A stretch of 64,000 bases of DNA from Paenibacillus sp. MAHUQ-63 (GTDB lineage Bacteria > Bacillota > Bacilli > Paenibacillales > NBRC-103111), in assembly GCF_028765165.1 (NCBI RefSeq), contig NZ_JARADB010000004.1, positions 434,001 to 498,000 of the forward strand. Reading direction: 5' to 3'. Under the pieces are notes generated by a model. The model did not search any database, was not told where the DNA came from, and worked only from the letters and a program-made list of their open reading frames with translations. Position 1 is the stretch's first letter, and each line of letters opens with the position of its first letter. Position numbers and translations under genes: made by a program. Shown in pieces: positions 56,734 to 64,000 of the stretch.

Positions 56734-58710
56734 ATGAGTGAGCAACCGTCAAATCCGAATAACGAAATAGCGGAAGTTTCCGCCCAAGACAGAGCAGGAG
56801 TGAGGTTCAACCGCAGGAAGCTGCTCGCTTCGATTGGAGCGGCGGGGGTGGCTTTTGCGACCGGCGGCCTGCTGAACGGGAGGTTCCAAAGCGTAGCGTC
56901 AGCGCAATCGTCCGTTACCGGGAACGTGTATGGGTCGCTAAATGAGAAAATAAAGCTGAACGATTTGCGCAATCTCGACTTTTGCTTGCCCCTCACGTTG
57001 AGCGAACTCAGTACCTCCGCAGATCAGCTTCCTGATGCCGCCTACTATGTGACGGATGCAGGCAAGGAAGGCTTTTATCTGCTGGACATGGCGGATACGA
57101 CCTCGGTGGACAATACCGGAACGGTTGTCGTGACAACGCAGGGCCGAAGATTCAAGCGAGTATACGGCGAAACCATCGTGCTTTCCTGGTTCGGCGCCGT
57201 AGGGGACGGTACAACCGTAGAAACACAAGCTTTGCAAAATGCGCTGAACGCCGCTGCCGGCAAGAGACTCTATATCCCGAAGCAGCGGAGCGGATATTAT
57301 TTGTCCGGCCAGCTGATCGTGCCGAGCGACATTGTCATCGAGTTCGAACCCGGCACCGTGATCCAAGCGATCGACACGCTAAAAAGAGTGGCTCCATATG
57401 AACGGCTGATCCGAATTAAGAATGCGAAGCATGTGCAAATCATCGGCAACGGGGCTACCCTGCGGATGAACAAAGCAGCTTTCAGCTCCGGAGAGCAGGC
57501 GCATATCTTCGATATCAGCGGATCGGAGAACGTCGTCATCGAAGGGATCCAGGCGAATGACAGCGGGGGGGACGGCTTCTACATCGGCAATTACGAAGCG
57601 TCCCAGCCGTATTGCAAGGATATTGTCCTGCGGCACTGCACGGCTAACAATAACCGCAGGCAGGGGCTTTCCGTCATTAGCGTGGACGGATTGCTGGTGG
57701 AGAATTGCAGATTCACGAACACGACCGGTACAGCGCCGAAGAGCGGAGTCGATATCGAGCCCAACAATAATTCGGGTCAAGATGTCCTGAAGAAAATCCG
57801 CTTCGTGGATTGTGTGGCCGAAGGCAATGTCGGGCGGGGCTTCCTCGTCACGCTCCACCGGATGACCGCAGCCAATGAGCGCGTCGATATTACCTTCGAG
57901 CATTGCCGCACCAAAGGCAATTCCTTCGGCAGCTCCGTTAATTACGGCGCTGAAGGAGCGAATGCTGTCAAGGGAGAGGTGACATTCATCGATTGCGTGG
58001 CTGAGAAAGAGCAATACGCCGGCTTTTCGGTCCTATCCAGCTCCCCGGAAAGCATTAAAGTATCCTTCGTACGCTGCCGGGCGGTCAATTGCAATACGGT
58101 GAATGCGCCCGAAGATCCATATGGCTACGGTTCTTCTTTCATCGTAACGACCGTGCCGCAGTTTCCAAGAAAAGCTATTGGCAATGTGGAGTTTGTAGAA
58201 TGCTCGTCGATTGAGGAGCGGCCTGTTCCTTTCATTGTTCGCGGATTCTCGATTAAGAAAAACAGTTCGGAGGCTATCCGGGACATCAGGTTCGTCAACT
58301 GCACGGCTAAGGGAGGCGCACAGCGTCTGCTGTATGTAGATCCGGCCGCAGACGGCGTGTTCGCCGACTTGCACCCGCAGCCGGAGCTGGCGCTGGCGTC
58401 TACTGCAGCGATTGATCCGGGTGCCAACGGACATCTCGTCACGAATACAGGGGCTTCCGGCGCTTCCGCGTTCTCGCTGCCGCCGTCCAAGAAGGGGCAG
58501 TTCATCACGGTTGCGGTGGAGTCTCCTTATTCGGTGAAGCTGACGCCGCAATCCGGATCGGCGTTCAGGACGCCAGCCGGTCTCAAGGGAGAACTGAAAT
58601 CCGCGAATCCCGGCGATTCGATAACCTTGAAGGGGCGGTCGGACGGCAACTGGGATATCACCGGTTATGTTGGCGGATGGTTTGAAACTGCGGCAGAGTC
58701 CATGAGATAG
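56734..58710 (+). CDS. Tat-exported right-handed beta-helix protein 2 (Pectate_lyase_3-like)
   Basis: 658 residues from ATG 56734 (eight bases after AGGAGGG; ATG 56728 is only two bases from it). The Tat signal is RFNRRKLLASIG (RR about 27-28). After the cleavage region both exported proteins share SSVTGNVYG. VLSWFGAVGDGTTVETQALQNAL and RLYIPKQRSGYYLSGQLIVPSDIVIEFEPG begin the beta-helix, in which the aspartates of the usual DGxxDDT motif are partly replaced. The coil region carries GDGFYIGNYEASQPYCKDIVLRHC. The C-terminus SANPGDSITLKGRSDGNWDITG is a small beta domain. It is a paralogue-like partner of protein 1, not a close duplicate. Confidence 0.82.
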   Translation: MSEQPSNPNNEIAEVSAQDRAGVRFNRRKLLASIGAAGVAFATGGLLNGRFQSVASAQSSVTGNVYGSLNEKIKLNDLRNLDFCLPLTLSELSTSADQLPDAAYYVTDAGKEGFYLLDMADTTSVDNTGTVVVTTQGRRFKRVYGETIVLSWFGAVGDGTTVETQALQNALNAAAGKRLYIPKQRSGYYLSGQLIVPSDIVIEFEPGTVIQAIDTLKRVAPYERLIRIKNAKHVQIIGNGATLRMNKAAFSSGEQAHIFDISGSENVVIEGIQANDSGGDGFYIGNYEASQPYCKDIVLRHCTANNNRRQGLSVISVDGLLVENCRFTNTTGTAPKSGVDIEPNNNSGQDVLKKIRFVDCVAEGNVGRGFLVTLHRMTAANERVDITFEHCRTKGNSFGSSVNYGAEGANAVKGEVTFIDCVAEKEQYAGFSVLSSSPESIKVSFVRCRAVNCNTVNAPEDPYGYGSSFIVTTVPQFPRKAIGNVEFVECSSIEERPVPFIVRGFSIKKNSSEAIRDIRFVNCTAKGGAQRLLYVDPAADGVFADLHPQPELALASTAAIDPGANGHLVTNTGASGASAFSLPPSKKGQFITVAVESPYSVKLTPQSGSAFRTPAGLKGELKSANPGDSITLKGRSDGNWDITGYVGGWFETAAESMR

Positions 58711-58723
58711 GAGATAGGAAAAG

Positions 58724-60271
58724 ATGGCTGATTTCAGTAAATTGTTCTATTATGCTCCGCAAGCGGCGAACGAACCGCCGGAGCATATCCATGCGGACTT
58801 GTGTATATACGGTGCAACGCCTGCGGGGATAGCCGCCGCCGTTCAAGCAAGCCGGATGGGGCTTCGCCCCGTCATAGCCGAGTTCGGCTCCCATATCGGA
58901 GGAATGACGGCTAGCGGGCTTGGCCGCACGGATGTTGGGAACAAAGAGGCTATCGGCGGCATTTCCCGGGAGTTTTACCGTACGATCGGCAAGCATTACG
59001 GCAGCGATGAGCCGGACGGAGCCGCATGGGCCTTCGAGCCGCATGTAGCGGAAGCGATCTATCGAGAATGGTTGGAACGAGCGGAGACGCCTGTTTATTA
59101 CCTGCAGCATCTGGACTCCGTCGAGATGGAGAACGGCAGGATCGTCCGCATGCGGATGGAAAACGGCAATACCTTCACAGCTTCCATCTTCATTGACGCT
59201 ACGTATGAGGGAGATCTTCTGGCTCGGGCCGGTGTGTCCTATCATGTAGGCAGGGAAGCGAACTCGGTCTACAGAGAGACGTTGAACGGCGTGCACTTCG
59301 GGCATCCGAAGCATAATTTCTATGCCTGGACCGATCCGTACCGGATCGCAGGGAAACCGGACAGCGGCTTGCTTCCGGGCATCAGCGATGAACCGCCGGG
59401 CTATCAGGGGCAGGGGGACCGCAGCGTTCAGGCCTACAATTTCCGTATATGTATGACGAATGTTCCGGACAATCGGATCGCGTTCCCCGAGCCGCCGAAT
59501 TACAATCCCGACCGGTTCGCGCTGCTGTCTCGCTACATACAATCCGGTGTGTGGGATGCCTTGCAGCTGAATAAAATTATGCCGAGGGGCAAGTCCGACC
59601 TGAACAACCGAGGCGCAATCAGCACCGATCATATCGGAGCGAATTACGATTGGCCGGAGGGGAGTTATGCCGCTCGGGAGGCGATCTTTCAGGACCATGT
59701 GAATTATAATCTGGGAATGCTCTATTTTCTCGCCAACGACGAATCGCTCCCGGCCTACGTACGAGCTGAAGCGCGCCAATGGGGACTGCCTGCCGACGAG
59801 TTCAAAGAGACGGGCGGATGGCCGCATCAACTCTATATTCGGGAAGGCCGCCGAATGATCGCCGAGGTCGTGATGACCGAGCATCATTGCCGCAAATATA
59901 CCGTAGCGGAAGACTCCGTAGGTCTGGCCACTTACACGATGGATTCCCATAATTGCCGCAGGCTTGTGTTGGACGGACGTTGTATCAACGAAGGCAATGT
60001 AGAAATAAATCCGATCGGACCTTATCCGATTTCTTATCGTTCGATTGTCCCCAAGGGCGAGGAGTGCACGAACCTGATCGTACCGGTGTGCTTGTCCTCC
60101 TCGCACATTGCGTACGGTTCGATCCGCATGGAGCCCGTCTTCATGATTCTCGGGCAATCAGCGGCAACGGCGGCGGCACTCGCCTTGGAGGCCGGCTGCG
60201 CCGTGCAGGAGATCGACTACGCCAAGCTCCGTGAAAGATTAGTGCTGGACGGACAGGTGCTGAATGCGTAG
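58724..60271 (+). CDS. FAD-dependent oxidoreductase (FAD_oxidored family)
   Basis: 515 residues. DLCIYGATPAGIAAAVQASRMGLRPVIAEFGSHIGGMTASGLGRTD (about 27-72) is the dinucleotide site of the PF12831 family, with the conserved G-G-M-x-x-x-G-L. IFIDATYEGDLLARAGVSYHVGREA (about 157-181) and the C-terminal FMILGQSAATAAALALEAGCAVQEIDY complete the pattern. Members are found in polysaccharide-degradation loci and often oxidise or modify sugars. No signal peptide, so it acts inside. AGGAGATAGGAAAAG precedes ATG. Last gene before the 60292 terminator. Confidence 0.87.
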   Translation: MADFSKLFYYAPQAANEPPEHIHADLCIYGATPAGIAAAVQASRMGLRPVIAEFGSHIGGMTASGLGRTDVGNKEAIGGISREFYRTIGKHYGSDEPDGAAWAFEPHVAEAIYREWLERAETPVYYLQHLDSVEMENGRIVRMRMENGNTFTASIFIDATYEGDLLARAGVSYHVGREANSVYRETLNGVHFGHPKHNFYAWTDPYRIAGKPDSGLLPGISDEPPGYQGQGDRSVQAYNFRICMTNVPDNRIAFPEPPNYNPDRFALLSRYIQSGVWDALQLNKIMPRGKSDLNNRGAISTDHIGANYDWPEGSYAAREAIFQDHVNYNLGMLYFLANDESLPAYVRAEARQWGLPADEFKETGGWPHQLYIREGRRMIAEVVMTEHHCRKYTVAEDSVGLATYTMDSHNCRRLVLDGRCINEGNVEINPIGPYPISYRSIVPKGEECTNLIVPVCLSSSHIAYGSIRMEPVFMILGQSAATAAALALEAGCAVQEIDYAKLRERLVLDGQVLNA

Positions 60272-60291
60272 TTCTTTGTCTTGAGATAGCT

Positions 60292-60322
60292 GCCTGACGC
60301 TGGGAATCGTCAGGCTTTTTTT
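60292..60322 (+). terminator. terminator of the carbohydrate operon
   Basis: GCCTGACG/CGTCAGGC, loop CTGGGAAT, then seven T. It separates the sugar operon from the following peptide/amino-acid operon. Confidence 0.93.
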
Positions 60323-60395
60323 GTCGAACGTGAACGCTGTTGGTGGCTTAGTGGACAAAGCGATTGAGTAGGAGGCGGTTATCATAGCCGGATTA

Positions 60396-61490
60396 TTGGA
60401 CGTAGCGGAGCTGGAAACACCGGCTGTGCTTATTGAGCTGGACGTACTTGAACGAAATATCAAGCTCACTGCGGAGCTGGCCAAACAGGCCGGAGTGAAA
60501 CTGAGACCGCATTTCAAGACACACAAGAACGTTTGGATCGCACGTCAACAAATGGATTACGGCGCTTGCGGCCTGACGGTCGCCAAGCTTGGCGAAGCTG
60601 AAGTGCTTGCGGATGCGGGAATCGAGAATATACTTGTCGCCTTCCCGATTGTCGGTGAAGCCAAGCTTGCCAGGCTGCGTGCGTTGATCGAACGCGGGAT
60701 CAAGATTACCGTATCCGCGGATCATGCTGACGTAGCCCGAGGTATATCCCGATTAGGCGAATCGCTTCAGCGCCGTATTCCGCTGTATATCGATGTGAAT
60801 ACCGGCCTGAACCGCTGCGGCGGCGAGCCTGGCGAGGAGACCGCCAATGTGGTCCGGCAAATTGCAGAGATGCCCGGTGTGGAGGTGCGCGGGCTGATGA
60901 CGCATGGCGGTCATGCCTACGGCAAGAAAAGCCTAAGCGAGCTTCGGCAAACAGCTTCTGACGAAGTCGGCGGACTTGTCTTGACGAAGCAGCTGCTTGC
61001 CAAGTCGGGCATTCACATTCCCGACATCAGCGTCGGGTCGACTCCGACCTCCAAGTTTATTGCGGAACAGACAGGCGCGACGGAAACGAGACCGGGCGCT
61101 TACGTATTCGGCGACATCGCCCAGCTGGCGATCGGTTCCATCACGATGGATGATCTTGCAATGAGCATCTTGGCTACCGTTGTCGCTGCGCCCCGGCCCG
61201 GGACCATCATTATCGACGCAGGTTCCAAAACCTTCAGCAGCGACACCAATCCGCACCGCCCGGGTTACGGCTTTCTCCGAAACGATCCGTCGGTGTTCAT
61301 TGAACGGCTTAGCGAGGAGCACGGCATCGTTGCAGTTCCCGAAGGGGCGAGGTTTGCTATCGGAGACCGGCTCGAATTCATTCCCAATCATTGCTGTACG
61401 GTAACTAATCTTCACAACACCTTACAAGGCGTGCGTCATGGGAAGGTTGAGAGACCGATAACCGTCGACGCTCGCGGGCGTATCCAATAA
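60396..61490 (+). CDS. D-threonine aldolase / alanine racemase-like PLP enzyme (DSD1 family)
   Basis: 364 residues from TTG 60396. LETPAVLIELDVLERNI opens the fold, RPHFKTHKN (about 37-45) contains the PLP lysine, and the C-terminal FIPNHCCTVTNLHN provides the His and Cys that bind the divalent metal in this family. It cleaves or dehydrates beta-hydroxy-D-amino acids. The only good ribosome site (AGGAGG at 60370-60375) is 20 bases from TTG, but 8 bases from an in-frame ATA at 60384 (IAGLLDVAELETPA...), so a non-standard AUA or AUC start may be used. It opens the RidA/M20/M81 operon. Confidence 0.87.
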   Translation: MDVAELETPAVLIELDVLERNIKLTAELAKQAGVKLRPHFKTHKNVWIARQQMDYGACGLTVAKLGEAEVLADAGIENILVAFPIVGEAKLARLRALIERGIKITVSADHADVARGISRLGESLQRRIPLYIDVNTGLNRCGGEPGEETANVVRQIAEMPGVEVRGLMTHGGHAYGKKSLSELRQTASDEVGGLVLTKQLLAKSGIHIPDISVGSTPTSKFIAEQTGATETRPGAYVFGDIAQLAIGSITMDDLAMSILATVVAAPRPGTIIIDAGSKTFSSDTNPHRPGYGFLRNDPSVFIERLSEEHGIVAVPEGARFAIGDRLEFIPNHCCTVTNLHNTLQGVRHGKVERPITVDARGRIQ

Positions 61491-61515
61491 CTTTCATAAA
61501 GAGAGGTTGATTACA

Positions 61516-61908
61516 ATGTCTATCGCTTCCAACGTTCCTCAGGCACCGCAATTCCCGCTGCCGTTCTCTCATGCCGTTATCGCGGGAGATTTCGTATATG
61601 TTTCCGGCCAGGTTGGCGTGGATCCCGTTACGCTTGCTGTTGCCGGTCCGACCATTGAAGATCAGACCCGGCAGTGTCTGCGGAATATCGAAATCATCTT
61701 GGAGCAGGTGGGACTTACGCTGGATCATGTCGTCAAATCGAACGCTTATGTCAGCAGAACGGAGGATTTCCCCGGATACAACCGGACTTATGCTGAGATA
61801 TTCCAACAGCCTTACCCCGCAAGAACAACCGCGCCTGTCGATATGGGAGCGTACTTGGTGGAGATCGACGTCATTGCCTATGCGCCGGCCAAAAGAACGC
61901 AGCAATAA
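61516..61908 (+). CDS. RidA/YjgF-family imine deaminase
   Basis: 130 residues. The RidA pattern is present: PFSHAVIAGDFVYVSGQVGVDP (about 16-37), QTRQCLRNIEIILEQVGLTLDHVVKSNAYV and RTTAPVDMGAYLVEIDVIAY (Arg in the active site, about 106). RidA hydrolyses reactive enamine/imine intermediates released by PLP enzymes. Being directly downstream of a PLP-dependent dehydratase/aldolase-like gene, it probably processes its product. ATG 61516 follows GAGAGGTTGATTAC. Confidence 0.92.
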   Translation: MSIASNVPQAPQFPLPFSHAVIAGDFVYVSGQVGVDPVTLAVAGPTIEDQTRQCLRNIEIILEQVGLTLDHVVKSNAYVSRTEDFPGYNRTYAEIFQQPYPARTTAPVDMGAYLVEIDVIAYAPAKRTQQ

Positions 61909-61933
61909 AGGACCTTTCAGGAGGGGATGAGGG

Positions 61934-63247
61934 ATGGAACGAGATCTATTGTCGCAAGCGGTCCGGCGATGGGTGGAAGAGCATCGGGAGGAGGCCGTCG
62001 GACTGGCGGCCCGACTCGTCCGAATACCAAGCGTCAATCACCCGCCGCATGGGGAAGAAGCGGAATATCAGCGGTTTATGGCCCGATGGTTACAAGAAGC
62101 CGGGGCTGCGGTAGAAATGTACCCGCTTACGGACGTACCCGGCTTAAAGGACCATCCCGCTTATATGGACAGCAGGGTGTATACGAACCGTCCCAATGTT
62201 GCGGGAAGTTTTTTTGGCGGGAACGGCAGATCGTTGCTATTTTCCGGCCATGCGGATACGGTTTATGAGGGGAATGAGGCTTGGACATATCCGCCTTATG
62301 GCGGTGAAGTGCATGACGGCTATCTGTACGGCCGTGGCGCATACGACATGAAAGGCGGCATGGCCGCCGCCATGATGGCGGTGAAATGCCTGATCTCGCT
62401 GAACGTTCCCATTGCGGGGACGGTACATATCGAGAGCGTTGTCGATGAAGAGCATGGGGGTGCCAACGGGTCGCTGGCCGGGAGATTGCGGGGACCGAAT
62501 GCGGATATGGCGATCATTCCCGAGCCATCCAATATGCGGCTGTATACGGCACATTTGGGCGGCGGCATCTGGAAGGCGTCTTTCGAAGGGAGAAGCGGGA
62601 TCGGCTTCGCAGGGGAGGAGCTCGTGAGCGCACTGGATGCGACGGTGGAGTTCGCCGCCATGCTGAAAGCATTCCGCGCCTACCGCTTCGGCAGGATGCC
62701 CGCACATCCCTTATGGGAAGGGGGCCGGGAGCCAGAGGTAACGCTGCTAAGCATTTACTCCGGCGACGCAAGCCGCGAGCTGCAAGAGAAGCTTCCCGCG
62801 ACGGGCGAATTGAACTTCTGGATCGAAGGTTATCCCGGAGTGACCGGAGAGGAGATAATGGCTGAACTATGGGCGTATTACGAAGCTCAATCGCCTCATT
62901 ATCCGACGCTTGCGCAATGCCGACCGCAGATTAAGCCGTTGATTCGATACTTAAGCGGGAGTGAATTGCCCAGGGACGATCGGACAGACAGCTTTATGCG
63001 CATCGCCGCCAGTACCGGCGAAAGGGTGCTTGAAGCTCCTGTCGGCCCGCCTCAAGGCGCTCCGTTCGCATGTGACGCCTTTATGTTTAATCTGTATAGC
63101 CGTACGCCTGCCATCGTCATAGGTCCGAGCGGGGCGAATGCCCACGCGGCGGATGAATGCCTCGACCTCGATGCTTACGAGCGCTTGATTCGCTGGTATG
63201 CGGAGATGATCATTGACTGGTGCGGACTGCTTCCTGCGAAAGGATGA
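61934..63247 (+). CDS. M20-family metallopeptidase
   Basis: 437 residues. Zinc-binding motifs: FSGHADTVYEG (about 99-109, His), GRGAYDMKGGMAAA (bridging Asp, about 136), and VVDEEHGGANG (catalytic Glu and Glu ligand). The C-terminal His ligand is in IVIGPSGANAHAADE (near 410). A lid domain lies between. M20 enzymes cleave short peptides or N-acyl amino acids; acetylornithine deacetylase/ArgE-like is the closest type. AGGAGGGGATGAGGG precedes ATG. Together with the M81 peptidase and RidA it suggests breakdown of an unusual peptide or amide. Confidence 0.9.
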   Translation: MERDLLSQAVRRWVEEHREEAVGLAARLVRIPSVNHPPHGEEAEYQRFMARWLQEAGAAVEMYPLTDVPGLKDHPAYMDSRVYTNRPNVAGSFFGGNGRSLLFSGHADTVYEGNEAWTYPPYGGEVHDGYLYGRGAYDMKGGMAAAMMAVKCLISLNVPIAGTVHIESVVDEEHGGANGSLAGRLRGPNADMAIIPEPSNMRLYTAHLGGGIWKASFEGRSGIGFAGEELVSALDATVEFAAMLKAFRAYRFGRMPAHPLWEGGREPEVTLLSIYSGDASRELQEKLPATGELNFWIEGYPGVTGEEIMAELWAYYEAQSPHYPTLAQCRPQIKPLIRYLSGSELPRDDRTDSFMRIAASTGERVLEAPVGPPQGAPFACDAFMFNLYSRTPAIVIGPSGANAHAADECLDLDAYERLIRWYAEMIIDWCGLLPAKG

Positions 63248-63252
63248 ACAAG

Positions 63253-64000
63253 ATGAAGATTGCTGTTCTCGGTGTTTTCCATGAAACGAATACATTTGCG
63301 CCGGACATCACGGGATTGGAGGCGTTCAGCTCCGAATGGGTGCTCGGCAATGAAGCATTTGTGAGCCGCTATGGCGGCACGCGGACATCGATGGGAGGCG
63401 CAATCGACGCTCTCTGCGGTGAGGACATTCAGCTGGCCTGCGGATTGTATGCCGGAGCGACACCGAGCGGGATTGTGGCAGCGGAAGCGGGGGAACGGCT
63501 GATTGATGCCTTCTCCGGTTCGCTGGATGTGACATCGGACGGTGTACTGGTCATTCTGCATGGGGCAATGGTTGCTGAAGGTCTTCCCGATGTGGAAGGC
63601 GAACTGCTGCGGCGGGTGCGAGAGCGGATCGGCCCGTCCAAGCCGATTGTGGCGACGCTGGATCTGCACGCGAACATAAGTCCGGAAATGGCGCGCTTGG
63701 CCAATATTCTCGTAGGCTACGATACGTATCCGCATATCGATGCATATGAGCGTGCGGTTGAAGCAGCCCAACTGCTGATTCGCACGGTCAGCGGTAACAT
63801 TGTGCCTACGCTTGCCCTCGCCAAGCCCGGTATGCTGGTTGTTCCTCAGGTGATGCTGACTCACGAGGAGGGGCCGATGAAGGAATTGATGGACCGTGCG
63901 TTTGCCATGGAGCTTGAGCCGAACGTACTGAACGTTACGGTGGCGGGAGGATTCCCCTACAGTGACGTGCCGGACGCGGGTCTATCCTTCGTGGTGACGA
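63253..64000 (+). CDS. M81-family metallopeptidase (MlrC-like), cut by window end
   Basis: 249 complete codons are visible from ATG 63253 (AAGGATGAAC upstream), the end lying outside the window. KIAVLGVFHETNTFAPDITGL is the typical N-terminus; VATLDLHANISPEM (D-x-H metal motif, about 134-147) and VGYDTYPHIDAYERA (metal His, about 154-168) are family signatures of MlrC/DUF1485. MlrC cleaves linearised microcystin, but most relatives work on unknown small peptides or amides. It lies 5 bp after the M20 gene and is part of the same operon. Confidence 0.9.
   Translation, partial: MKIAVLGVFHETNTFAPDITGLEAFSSEWVLGNEAFVSRYGGTRTSMGGAIDALCGEDIQLACGLYAGATPSGIVAAEAGERLIDAFSGSLDVTSDGVLVILHGAMVAEGLPDVEGELLRRVRERIGPSKPIVATLDLHANISPEMARLANILVGYDTYPHIDAYERAVEAAQLLIRTVSGNIVPTLALAKPGMLVVPQVMLTHEEGPMKELMDRAFAMELEPNVLNVTVAGGFPYSDVPDAGLSFVVT

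Noticed and set aside
58658..60157. Open frame of 499 codons on the minus strand opposite the FAD oxidoreductase gene
   Set aside because: A shadow frame in GC-rich DNA; the plus strand encodes a full recognisable enzyme.

Overview
The window looks like a chromosomal segment of a Gram-positive, endospore-former-type member of the Bacilli, most likely Paenibacillaceae (Paenibacillus/Cohnella-like). The basis is the set of Bacillus-type gene sets (mmg/prp, nasBCDE, a Zur regulon with ycgQ/ycgR homologues, CstR), strong AGGAGG ribosome binding sites, GTG/TTG starts, rho-independent terminators, GlnR/TnrA, Zur, CcpA and LexA-type sites, and a GC-rich backbone. The species cannot be fixed from sequence reading alone.

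Layout. (1) 1-11772: one long plus-strand operon for short and branched acyl-CoA catabolism: end of an acyl-CoA dehydrogenase, 2-methylcitrate synthase, PrpD, PrpB, fused isobutyryl-CoA mutase IcmF, branched-chain 2-oxoacid dehydrogenase E1 alpha and beta, a stand-alone E2 catalytic domain without lipoyl domain, thiolase and 3-hydroxyacyl-CoA dehydrogenase. Together they could take valine-derived isobutyryl-CoA to butyryl-CoA and on to acetyl-CoA, and propionyl-CoA through the methylcitrate cycle. (2) 11773-14647: a GNAT gene behind a LexA-type site, an MreB paralogue, a DUF1871-like protein and a second GNAT. (3) About 14650-20040: an AT-rich, probably acquired stretch with small minus-strand genes, a decayed persulfide-handling cluster (rhodanese, TusA, DsrE and CstB-like remnants) that keeps an intact CstR and a membrane rhodanese, an ArsR regulator with an apparently leaderless transcript, a 40-bp repeat array and an iron alcohol dehydrogenase. 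(4) 20385-24354: mixed housekeeping genes.

(5) 24728-33403: assimilatory nitrate/nitrite operon nasD-nasE-nitrate transporter-nasB-nasC behind a perfect GlnR/TnrA box. (6) 33506-34992: RMD1/DUF155 protein and GNAT. (7) 35069-42220: a zinc-limitation (Zur) locus. CobW GTPase, YcgR-like permease and YcgQ-like partner run leftward; znuC-znuB-znuA and a second CobW GTPase run rightward; five Zur boxes are visible. (8) 42283-46299: broken FkbM methyltransferase, secreted stalk-domain protein, MarR+GNAT with two palindromic operators, and an Rrf2 regulator with its own operator/promoter.

(9) 46422-60322: a carbohydrate locus. It has an AraC regulator divergent from a Gfo/Idh/MocA oxidoreductase with a cre-like site, a LacI regulator, a sugar ABC importer lacking its ATPase, a six-hairpin glycosidase, two Tat-exported right-handed beta-helix proteins and an FAD-dependent oxidoreductase. 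The same 21-bp element precedes both lacI and the ABC operon. (10) 60384-64000: a second catabolic operon with a D-threonine-aldolase/alanine-racemase-like PLP enzyme, RidA, M20 peptidase and an M81 (MlrC-type) peptidase cut by the window end. Regions 9 and 10 are the best candidates for an undescribed degradation system; the substrate is not evident. No CRISPR array, rRNA, tRNA, intact transposase or prophage was seen.
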